NCBI GenBank assembly: GCA_030267565.1
Contig: BRXU01000021.1
Location: 483,501-547,500, forward strand
Direction: 5' to 3'
From: Pleodorina starrii
Taxonomy: Eukaryota; Chlorophyta; Chlorophyceae; Chlamydomonadales; Volvocaceae
Length of the DNA stretch: 64,000 nt
Below, piece after piece: positions 24,697-35,624 of this stretch (within the stretch, counting starts at the first letter, position 1; each line of letters begins with the position of its first letter). The position numbers were made by a program, and so were the translations under genes. The notes under the pieces are model-generated. The model saw nothing but the letters and a program-made list of their open reading frames with translations. It was not told where the DNA came from and searched no databases.

Positions 24697-24716
24697 TCAG
24701 AGCAGATCTGCTCTGA
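24697..24716. repeat. 20-bp perfect palindrome
   Basis: TCAGAGCAGATCTGCTCTGA is its own reverse complement and lies in non-coding DNA, about 600 bases upstream of the WDR7 start. It could be a dimer-binding site or a chance palindrome. Confidence 0.9.
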
Positions 24717-24883
24717 TTGCCATATGCGTTCAATCCCCGGACAAAGCTGGGCCCCCGGGTCGAGGGGGGAACTTTAATGTACCAAAACGTTTGATGGGGC
24801 CAATCGTTGCAGTAGACTAAACGCAAATCCTCCCTGACGGTCGTGTTGCTCGAAACCCATGTACATAAATGGCGACTTTCATG

Positions 24884-25303
24884 TCAAGCATTTTCCTTGG
24901 ATAAAGTGGCACAAAGTTTCTCTGTGACCATGCTCCGTTCCTCCTCAGCTCGGTTGAAAGCCTGCGAATGTTGCCGTATCCCGTACGGTATCAAAAACGT
25001 GACAGCTCGCTGTTTGCGAGGACACAAGGTCGTTGTCAACGGCAAGGATAGTATGGCAAGCTGAGCATAAAAATGCACCAGCTTATCGCTACGGGGATAG
25101 CGAATTCTGTCAAGTAGTCGTGAACTAGGGCCATGATCATCGGCCACCGAATTCCAGTAAGCTTGCATTTTACTGCTCAGGAACGTTAGCTCTTCAATCA
25201 TCATGCCGACCTTGTGCAGCAAACTGAAACCTTCCGAGAGCATCGGTACAGTGAAAGCTCTATCTATGAACAAACAGCTTGGAATACGCGACCTTGGAGC
25301 CAA
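24884..25303 (-). CDS. Hypothetical minus-strand frame, 139 aa (weak)
   Basis: The frame runs divergently from a point seven bases upstream of the WDR7 start codon. The segment SLLHKVGMMIEELTFLSSKM followed by QAYWNSVADDHGPSSRLLDR has balanced composition and amphipathic helix character, unlike the Ala/Gly-rich frames common here. I recognise no domain. So close to WDR7 it would need a shared bidirectional promoter or be an internal exon. It could equally be chance or a degenerate gene fragment. Confidence 0.2.
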   Translation of the reverse strand: MAPRSRIPSCLFIDRAFTVPMLSEGFSLLHKVGMMIEELTFLSSKMQAYWNSVADDHGPSSRLLDRIRYPRSDKLVHFYAQLAILSLPLTTTLCPRKQRAVTFLIPYGIRQHSQAFNRAEEERSMVTEKLCATLSKENA

Positions 25304-25309
25304 ATTATA

Positions 25310-28300
25310 ATGGACGGGACGGCAATCAGAGTCTTCTGGTCGCCGTCACCGCCAGCGCATGCCGTTACCTGTGTCACGGCAGATGGCGAAAGGGCTTGGC
25401 TGTACACAGGTGGCTCCGACGGAGCAATCGTGCGGTGCGTCTTCGCCCTAGAGCTGTGGCAGTCAAGCACAGCTCCCCAGCTGTCGGCTCTAGGCCGTGC
25501 CATGGCCTCCCGGCGTACAAACCGCTCCTGAACCAGGCTTTGCTGCTTCCACACAGATGGCAGCTGGATGCAGCTGCTGCACCGAAGGCTTGTGCCATGC
25601 TGCTGGGTCACAACCGCGCCATCCATCACCTCGTTGCCGGCTTGCGAGGTGCGGGGCGCTCGGGGGTACCGCACGAAGCCGCCAGTCCGCGTCGGGCGCT
25701 CTTTTCGGAAGCAGCAACACACCTACGAACACCCCACTCCGCAACACCACCTTCATCGGCTGCAGGCCCTCTCATACAGCTGCACCTTCCACCCAATCTC
25801 GCTCTTACAAGCAACCAACGCCCTCAAAATCTCAGACTGCTTCAGCAACCATTCCATTCCTGGGTGGCCCGCGGTTGGTCCCCACCGCCTACCCTTCCCC
25901 CTTCCCTTCCCCCGCCCCGCCCCGCCACGCCCTGACCCTCCCCCCGCCCCGCCCCTCCCCGCCACGCCACGCCACGCCACGCCACGCCACGCCACGCCAT
26001 GCCCCGCCCCGGCCCCCGCCCCAGGCGCTGACGGCGCCGCCTTCCTTCTAAGCGTGGATGACGGCGGGGGGTGCTGCCTGTGGCGGGAGCCGGTCGGGCG
26101 CTGCGAGGCGCAGCGCCACATTCCCCAGCTGGCGGCGGCTGTGTTTGCGGACCCCATGCCGCCGGTGAGACCGGCGCACTGAAAGAGACGAGGGGGCGGG
26201 GCGGGTGGGGGGGGGGGAGGTGCCGCCCGCGGGGGCTGCTGAGAGACGGCGAGAGGAGATCCTCGAGATAGAGAGAGACAAGCGCCGTTGATGCGCCAAG
26301 TCCTGACCCGGGCCAAGTCCTGACCCGGGCCAAATCCGGGCCCGGGCCAAGTCCTGACCCGGGCCAAGTCCTGACCCGGGCCAAATCCTGACCCGGGCCA
26401 AATCCTGACCCGGGCCAAATCCGGGCCCGGGCCAAATCCTGACCCGGGCCAAGTCCTGACCCGGGCCAAATCCTGACCCGGGCCAAGTCCCACGTGGGGG
26501 TTGGGTTTGAGGGCTGGGACCGGCGTGCACATCCGACGAGCGAGGAATGGCCGATCCAACCCATTCCAGTCTCACTCAAATCCTAAGCTCCCAGTCGGCG
26601 TTGCCGTGCCCGCGGCCGTCGCCCTCCCTTGAGCCGCCCACCCATCCCGCGGACCCGTCGCTAGTCCCCCGCTGCGGTATCTTCTTTTTACCCCCGCTGG
26701 CCCCTCTGCCCCACCTCACCTCATTTGCCCCACCTCACTTCATTTGCCCTTCTGCCCTTCTGCCCTCTCTCCACTCTCAACTGCAGGGCTGCGTCGATCC
26801 GCGCACCGCTGGCTGGCTGCTGGCGGCGCTGCCTCCACCCCCTCACCCTCACCCTCACCCACACCCGGACTTGCTGCCGATCCCGGTCCCGGCCCCGCAT
26901 CAACACCAGCATCTGCATCCACCTGGCATCACCCAGCAGCCGGGCCTCCCCAGCGCCGGCGCCGCCGCCAGGTGTCCGGTGGCGTTGTTGCTGGACTGGC
27001 GCTCCCTCAGCGTCAAGCTGGCGCTTCCCATGCAGGAACTGCAGCAACTTGGCGGCGCCGGCGGCGGCGGCGGCAGCGGCAGGGACACCGACCCAGCTTT
27101 CGCCCTGCTGTGCCTGCGGTGGGGCTGCTGTGCTGTACCGCCGCCGCCGCCATCGACGCCGACCCAGTGCGATGACGCGCGGGACCCGCTCCGGAGCCCA
27201 GGGGAGCCCGGACCTGGTCCCCGCGGCGGTGGTAGCGGCGGCGGCGGCGGGGAGGCAGGCGGGCGCGGCGGCGGCGACGGCGGCGGCGGGGAGGCAGGCG
27301 GGCGCGGCGGCGGCGACGGCGGCGACGGCGACGGCGGCCCCGGCCCTGCCCCCGGCGGGGACACAGTGGCCTTGGCTGTGGCCGTGACGCCGGTGGGGAG
27401 CTTGTACGGCTGCGTGTTGCCGTACGATCTGGACAAGCCGCCGGCCTGGGTACTGGGCGGCAGCGGACCGCCCCCGGGGGGAATGGCGACTGCCGATCTG
27501 GCCGGGGGCGCGGCTGTGCCCGGAGGACGTTGGACGCCCTCCCGGCATCTGCATCCGCTTCATCATCACCTACATCCCTATCCACATCAGCAGCAGCAGG
27601 ATCATCATCATCCCCATCCCCATCCCCATCACCATCACCCCCAACAGCAGCAGCAGCAGCAGGATCATCATCCTCATCATCATCAGCAGTATCAGCAGCA
27701 GGAGCAGGTGCAGTCGGTGCTCGTTGAGCTTCACGAGCCGCTGTTGGCGGCGGCGCTGAGCTCCGACCTGCGCTGGGCCCTCCTGGGCGCCGCCGACGCC
27801 TGGATCGTACTGCAGGCGCGATTCCACGCGACGTCGCCGCCGCCGCCGCTGGACGGCAGGCTCGCCGGACACTTCGACGGCCACGAGCCGCCGCGCCTGC
27901 TCCGCGTGTCGTACACCGTCAAGTGCCGCATCAGCCTCATGCACCAGCCGACGGCGGCGCTGCCGCCGCCGCGGCGGCCGCAGGCCGCCGCCCCCGTCGG
28001 CTCGTTCTTCGATGCGTCGGGGTCGATGTCAGAGTCGGAGTCGGAAGGGCCGGTGGCGCCTGCCGCGCCCTGCTCCTCGGGAGCCCTGCTTCTGGCGGGG
28101 GGCGGCGGCGGGGGATGCGGCAGTGTGGCGCAGGCAGCGTCGCGCGGCGGCCTGTCGCGGGTGGGAAGGGCCCAGCGCCAGCCCACGGTTCGCGCCTCGT
28201 CCCACTTGCTCCTGCTGGGCTGCTGGGAGCCCAAGCCGCCGATGCAGCAGACGCCGCTGCCGACGGCGCCGGCAGGGGTACCGGCGGCAGCCGGGGCGGC

Positions 28301-31300
28301 GGCGGCGGCTCCCTTGCCGAGCATGGGCCTGGACGCCCCCGCCGCCCCGGCTGCGGCGGCGGCTCCGGCGCCGGCGCCGGCGGCTGTGTCAATGCCAGGG
28401 GTCGAACAGGGGACTTCGCAGCCCGAGGGGAACGGACGCGGCACGGCGTCGCTGGAGTGCCCGGCCGCAGCCGCAGCGGCCGGCGGCGCGGGCAGCACTG
28501 CTTTGGCTGCGGTTGGCGCGCCGCCGGCTCACCCGCCAACTCTCGCGCAGCTGCGGAACGAGCTGGCGGGCGGCTCGCCCGACCTGTCGCGCCTGTCTTT
28601 CGCGGTCTACCTGCCGGGGAGTGGCGGAGACGGCGACGGCGACGGCGCGGTGGGATCCTCCTGGTCGGGGCAGCAGCAGCAGCAGCCCGGGGAGGCGGTG
28701 GCGGCGCCGCTGCCGCAGTTCGGAGCTGTCGCAATGAATGGACACCACGCACCGGCAGAGGCGGCGCGGGAGCGGGAGCGGGAGAGGGAGGGGGAGGGGG
28801 AGGGGGAGGCACAGCCGGCTGGATCGGCGGCGACAGCGACGGCGGCGGCGACGGCCGTACTTCAGGCGCTGAGCTGGGACGGCGCCGGCCGGCAGCAGCT
28901 CGTGTCGCTGACGTCGGACGGACGCATCCTTGCCGTACAGGAGCTGGCGGCGCCAGCGCCGCTGGCACCTCGGGCCGCCAGCAGCGGCGGCGGCGGCGGT
29001 GCCGACACCACTGCTGCCGGGGCCAACGGCAGCAGCAGCAGCGGCAGCGAACGGCCCGCCGGCAGACGCGAGCCGCAGCGCGCCTCGTGGCGGCGGAAGC
29101 GGCCCTCCACCGCTTCGCTGCCCTCATCTAGGCCCTGGCCCGCCTCCCTTTCGTGTCGGAGCTTCTGCTGCCATGTTCCAACATCGGGCGGTAGCGGCGG
29201 TAGCGTCAGTAGCGGCGGCCTTGGGCTAAGTGGGTTGGGCGGCGGTGGGCGTGGCTGGGGGGAATGGGTGCTAGGGGTCCACTGCTACAGCAGCTGCAGC
29301 GGCTGCCCTCCCACTGCCATGGTAATGCAGTGGCAGCTGCCCTGGCGGAGGCATCCGCAACTTGAGGCGACGGAGGCGGCGGCGCTCGTGGAAGCGGCGG
29401 AGGCGGAGGCGGAGGCCGCGCCGTTGATGGGTTCGCTGGAGGACGGCTGGAACGGCGCCGCGGCGGCGGCATGGCGCGCGCACGCGTCGCGTCGCCGTCG
29501 CGCGTCGCGTCGCGCCGTTGGCGGCGGCTTCGATGGCGGCGGCGGCGAGGGCATGGGCGCGGCGCCGACCCATGGGTCTGTTACGGCCGCCCGACGCGAC
29601 GACGATGACGGCGACGGCGGCGGCGGGCCGCGCAGCGACGTCCATGGCTGCCTGTCAAACGGCGGTGACGTGTACGGCGGCGGGGGCCATGGAGGCGACG
29701 GCAGCGGCGGCGGCAGCGACGGCGGCGGCGATGACGTGGCGCGGGACTCAGACGCTGACCAGGCGCGGCGGCGCGGTAATGGCATGCACGGCACGAAACG
29801 TTCCCACAGCGGCTCCGCTGCCGCCGCCGTCGCCGCCGCCGGCGGCTGGTGCGGCGGCGCGGCGTCAGCGTCGTCGCCGGCGGCTCAGGGCGGCGACGGC
29901 CGGCGCCGCCGACGGACGTCCAGCGACGCCGGCGGCGGTGCCGACGGCGGCGTGCCTGCGTGCCTGTACGAGCGCTGGGACGCTTGTTGGAGGCGGACGC
30001 GGTCGCTGCGGACGCTGCCCTGGTCCGAGTCCCGGTCCCGATCCGGGGGTGTATCCGTGCGGGGTGAGATGGAGCAGACGCGCGATGGCCCATTTCCGGA
30101 GCTCGACTCGGCGGCGGCGGCGGCGGCGGCGGTCGTTTCGGCGTCGGTGCTCGTGTGCGACGGGACCCCCGCCGGCGAGGCGGTCGTACTGCACTGTACG
30201 GCAGACGGCGCGATCCACTATTGCGACGCCGGCGCGTACGCTGTCCCGGGGGTGCACCGATCCGGGGGTGCGGACCAGAGGCATCGCCGGCGGCGTCGGC
30301 GGCAGTCGCAGCTGGTTTCGGAGCAAGACGGCTCAGCGGATGCGGGTTTCGGAGCGCCACCACACGGCGGCGACGGCGGCGGCGCGGCAGCGGTGGCGGC
30401 GGCGGCGGTAGCGACCGATGGCGCCGTTTGCAGCAGCCGCAGCAGCGGAAGGCTGATGGAAGGGCATTCTTCCGCCGCGACGGCGGCGGAGGCGGCGGCG
30501 GAGGCCACGGCGGCGCTGCGGCCGGGTCGTACTGGCTGCCTGTACGGCCACATCGGGCCCGTGACGTGTCAGGTGCGGGTACCGTGATGGGCCGGGATGG
30601 GCTGCCGTGCTGCTGCTCTCCCCCGAAGGCTCCCGCGCGGCGACCCTCGGGGGCCTTATCCTCGGAACCTTCCACGGAGACCTCCACGGGCCCCCGGGCA
30701 TCTCACCACCCAACCCTCCCACCCACACCCATTGCACACGCATGCACAACCACCCTTGTTCTCTCACCCTTTTGCTCCCCAAACCCAACACACCTACCTG
30801 CCACCTCACCCTGTGCCGCCGCTCTCCTTCTCCTTCGCCCCCCCTGCCCTTCCTTGTCTCCAGCTGGAAGTCACAATTACCCACCAGGCTCCCGCAGCAG
30901 CCGCCGCTGCTGCCGCCGTCAGCCCGTTCGCCGCACCCTCCCCGCCAGCCTCCCCGCCGCGGCGCCGCGGCCGCGGCGCCGCCGGCGGCGGCGGCGCCGG
31001 CGGCGCCGCCGCCGCCCGTGTGCTCCTGACTGGCGGCTCCGACGGCTCGCTTCGCGCCTGGCACACACACGCCTCGGCCTTCGGTCGGCCGCTCTTTGCG
31101 GTGCACCCGCACGGCGCGCCGGTGCGGCGGGTGCTGGTGCCGCGCGGCTCCGAAACCGCCGCCGCGCCGCCGGAGCTGCGGCAGTGCGTGGTGAGCGCGG
31201 CGGAGGACGGCAGCGTGGCGCTGGTGTGCCTGGAGCGGCGTTGCGTCGTACGGGTGTGCCGTACGTATCCGTACGGCATGCCGGAGGTGGTGTCGTGGAG

Positions 31301-33749
31301 CTTCCGAAGGTGCGTTCTTGGGGCTGAGGTGGCAGGAGGAGGGAGGAGAGGGGTGTTTGAAGAGTGAATTTGCAAGAATGAAACAAGAAGCCCCGCGGAC
31401 GTTGCAGTCTGAAGGTCGACTGGATTTCTGTCACGCCTCCCGAAGAATGAACTGCTTACGGACCCCGATAGTTACCAATTAAGTGCTCATAGACGATCAG
31501 AGGCTGCGCCGAACACCAGGGGAGAGGAGGGGGGAGAAGGCGAGGTCGGTGCGTGAATGCGTGGATGGGGTGAGAGGCGGAAGGGGGGGGCCTGGCGGGC
31601 AGCGAGTGGGGTCAGGGATGGACAGCGCGGGGAAGGGAGGGCACCGCAAGTTGATGACTTGCGCCGAAGGAAAGGCGGCGTCAGGTTCCGTCAGCTTCCG
31701 TGCCGCCGCCTAACGGCTCGTCCGCGAGGTTGGGCGGCTGAATGGCGGAGAAATCGCCTGGGCAGGGCGGTCTTCCTTTCCTCTCCTCCTTCCCTGCCTG
31801 CCTTCAACGTCGTCCACTGGTATCGAACTACGGTAACCCACACGGAGGCCTGGTTGCTGCAAGCAGCGCCATTGCGGTACACTGCACCACCTGCAGTCTC
31901 CTCATTTGTCATCCCCCACCTTTGCCCCGCCATTGCAGAGGAGGTACCGGTACGCTTAGGTTGCCGCTTGCATGCCTGCCGGCCCCCCCCCCATTCCCTC
32001 CCGATTCCTCCCTCCCGACCCGGCCCGATGAGACGGCATTCTTTTGTTACGTTACCGTTCACGGGCTCCGGCCTGTACCCTCCTGGATAACCCTCCCTCT
32101 CAACCCGGTCACGTCCCTCCCGATTCCTCCCTCCCAACCCGCACACGTCACGTCACCACGCAGGGGCTTCCTCGCCTGCGGCGGCCGCGACCCGCTGGGC
32201 CGGTGGACGGTGGCGGTGTACGACCTGGCGCCCGCCGCACCCTCCCTGGACCGCATCGCCGTCGGCTCCGAAGCCGCCGCCATCCTGGACGCCGGCCCCG
32301 CCGCTGCCGCCGCCGCCGCCGCCGATACACACCAGCACCAGCAGCAGCAGCAGGAGCCCCTTGAGCTGCTCCAACGCGCCTCGAGCTTGCACCACCACCA
32401 CCACCACCAGCACCATCAACACCAGCAGCACCAACATCCCAGTGTTCTGCAGCACCTCCAACAACGGCACCACCAGCAGCAGCAGCACCACCACCAACAC
32501 CAGCACCAGCACCAGCAACCCCACCACTCGCACCACCCGCAGCAGCATCAGCAAGCCAGTGGCCAGCAAGTCGTCAGCTCCCAGGCGTGGCAGGCGCTCA
32601 TGAGGTTGCCGCTGCAGGACGGAGGGGACGACGGAGGCGGCGGCGGCGGCGGCGGCGGCGGGTCCGACCACGGCCCGCGTCAGCCGGGCCCATCGGTGAG
32701 ATCGGCCGCGGCGGCGGCGGCGGCGGCGGCGCCGGGCGGGCCGCCGCCATACGCGCGCGTCTCCAACGCCACGCTGCCGCCTCCGGTGGCGCTGGTGGCG
32801 TCAAGTCCCCGCCTGGCGCCCGTGTGGGCGTACGGCGGGTCATTCCGTACGATGTACTGCAACCGACCGGACGTCGTGCTCGCGGCCATCGACTGCGAGG
32901 CGCTCCTGGGGCGCCTGGCGAATGGCACCGCCGCCGCCGCCACCGCCGGCAACGGCAACGGTGGCGGCGGCGTCAGCTCCCCGATGGCGGTACCGCGACC
33001 CACGGGTCGCCTGTCGGCGACCCGTGGGTCGCTGGTCGCGCGGGGCAGCCCCGGACAGCCGCCCTTCGGGTCGGCCCCGGCACCTCGGGGCGCCCTGTCT
33101 CCCGCGGTCGCTTCCCCCGGTTTTCCCTCCATCTCGCCCTGCCAATCCCGGGGGGCATCCTTGGACTTGATACCCGCCGCCGCCGTCGGTCGCGACCATT
33201 CGCCGGCGGCGTTGTGGGCGCGTCGCGACACGGCGGCGGCGCGCCGCTCCAGGGGCAGCGCCTCCCGCCTCAGCTTCGAGGCCGACCGCAGTGTCGGCGG
33301 CGGCAGTGTCGGCGGCGGCAGCGGTCGGCCTTCACTGGATGATCCCTCCCTGGCTTCCGCCGCCGGCGGCGGCGGCGCCGCGGCCGCCTGCGGCGGCGAC
33401 GACCTCAGCGCCGACCGGGCGCTGGCGGCGATTATCAGTGTACTGCACTCCTGGACGAGCGACGAGTGTGTGGATAGGGCCCTGGAGGCAGACCTGGAGG
33501 AGCTCGGGATACTCGTCGTCGAAGGTATCGACCCATGGGTCAGCGGCAGCGCCATCGAAGACATCCTCGTCGAGGCGACCCGTGGGTTCCCGGAGGGCCC
33601 GGCCGTGATCCATGGGTCAGCGACGGCCACAGCGACGGCGACGGCGGCAGCGACGGCGCCGCACCGCTCCCATTCGGCTCCGCAAAGCCGGACGTGCGGC
33701 TGCGAGGGCGGCCTTGAGCCGCACTCGTGCGTACTCGGGCGCTACGCCA

Positions 33750-33780
<31 letters not shown>

Positions 33781-35583
33781 TTCGGCAGCAGCGGCGACGG
33801 CACTGGGGGCCGGCGTGGCGGGGCTGTCGGCGAGCTGTAGCCCGCAGGGTCGTCCCTCGCTTGAAGGGCCGTCACCGGCCCCGGCCCTGGCCCCGACCCT
33901 GGCGCCAGCGCCGGCGCCGGCGCCGGCGCAGCCACACCTGGTGGGGCACGCGGATGCGGATGCACGCGATCGCCCCGGGCAAACCCGTGGGCCCTATGAG
34001 CTGCAGGGGGGTGCGGGCCTGGGTCCCTGCCTGGTGCAGACCGCGCTCGTGTCGGCGTGCGGCGCAGTCGCGCTGGCGATGCCGCAGGTAAGGACGGGGA
34101 GGGCGGGGGACGAGGAGCAGGAGGGGGAGGAGGGAAGGAGAGAGGGAGAGAGGGAGATGAGGGGGAAAGAGAGATACGGTAGAGGAAGGGCAGGAAATGT
34201 AAAGGGAGGGTGGAAGGGGAGGGGAGGAAGGAAAGGAAGGTGAGGGAGGGAGGAAAGGGAACGATTTGGAGGTCGGCACTGACTAGAAAGGCCCCAGTAC
34301 CCATTGGGCACTGTAAAAATAATCCCTCTTCAAACATTCCCGAAACACTGCCGAAGCCTCACACCTGACCTCCCCTGACCTCTCCGTGGGACGCCTTGGG
34401 CTTCGGATCCCGCGAAGTCAACCCCTCTTTCAACAACCTGCAACCTGCAACCTGCAACCTGCAACCTGCAACCTGCAACCTGCAACCTGCAACCTGCAAC
34501 CTGCAACCTGCACAACCTGCACAATCTGCACAACCTGCCTTTTTATCGCGCTGCATAGGCGCCTGAGCCCCGAACCCCTGATCCATGGGTCGTTGGCGAC
34601 CCCACCGCCGCCGCCGCGCGGCTGCTCAACCTCGTGGCGCTGGCGGGGGCGCTCGGCGGCTCCGGAGCCGCCGCCGCCGCCTCCACCTCCGCCGCCGCCG
34701 ACTGTACGACAGCGCGGGCTGCCGTTCGCGCCGCCAGCCAGGTGCGCCACCTGTGCCTGGTGACGGCGCGCGACGCCGCGGCGGCGGAGCGGCTCGCCGC
34801 CGCCGCCGTGCCGCCGCCAGCAAAGCCCACCGAGGCGGCGTCGGCGGCCTCGGCGACGACGTTAGACGAGTTCGTTTCCCACCTGGTTGCCACCAAGCCG
34901 AAGACTGCTCGTCGTGTCTTCCCGGCTCGCCCTCCCTCCCTGGAGCCGGATCTGGCGGTGTTTGCACGGCGCTGGCTGGCGACCGACCCACGGGTCAGGG
35001 AGGCGGCCCAGCTGCTGTTGACCGCCTACACCAAGCCGTACACCCTGACCCAGCCGCCACCCGCAGCAGCGATCGCAGTGACAGCAGGCGCGGCGCCGGC
35101 GCCTCAACCGACCGCCGACGCCGCCGCCGCATCTGCGTCACCGCCACCGCCGCCACCGCCAGTGCTGCTGCCCAGCCAAGCCACGGAGCTTCTACAGCTC
35201 TGGGACTCCTCGGCGGCCCAGCCCGCCGCCGGCCCCAGCGCCGCGCTGCCGCGGCACCGCCGGCTGTCGGGCTCGGCCCTCTCGCTGCCGCCGCCACCGC
35301 CGCCACAGCGGCTGTACCCCGCCGCCGTCATCGCCGCCGCTGCGTGCCTGGCGCATCCCGATGCCGTATCACGGGAGCTCCTTGCCGCCGCCGCGGCGTC
35401 GCTGGTGGAGCTGCTGTGCCTCCCATTGACGCTGCCCAGGGCGGCGGCGGGGGCGGCGGCGGCGGGGCCGCCGCCGCCGCCAGCCGCCGCTGTCGCCGCC
35501 AACGCCCACACTTCGCCGTTTTCCCACCACCGCTACCACCAGCAACAATCGCCGCCTCAGCCGGAGAAGCAGCAGCAGCAGGT

Positions 35584-35624
<41 letters not shown>

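Larger units (their letters stand above)
18146..25309. other. About 7 kb gene-poor stretch of lower GC
   Basis: No gene is recognised. The stretch is visibly richer in A+T than its flanks, especially 18.6-20.1 kb and 23.2-24.1 kb. It contains a partial family-A match (TTATCCACGGTGG, near 18463), a minus-strand family-B copy at 22226-22277, a 9-bp tandem repeat at 23178-23220, a segmental duplication at 23955-24222 and long palindromes at 20463 and 24697. Minus-strand frames ending at 18535 and 24884, and one spanning 23711-24070, have protein-like composition but no recognisable domain. They may be decayed transposon or gene remnants. Confidence 0.5.

Noticed and set aside
27923..29131. Frames of about 400 codons on both strands inside WDR7 exon 4
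   Set aside because: They are Arg/Ala/Pro-rich shadow frames of GCN/CGG repeats; the WDR7 frame has the homology and the closing phases.
31742..34243. Treating the 833-codon frame as one uninterrupted gene start
   Set aside because: Its first 420 bases contain repeat A and intron-like sequence; the WDR7 exon starts at 32164 after a CAG acceptor and joins the previous exon in phase.
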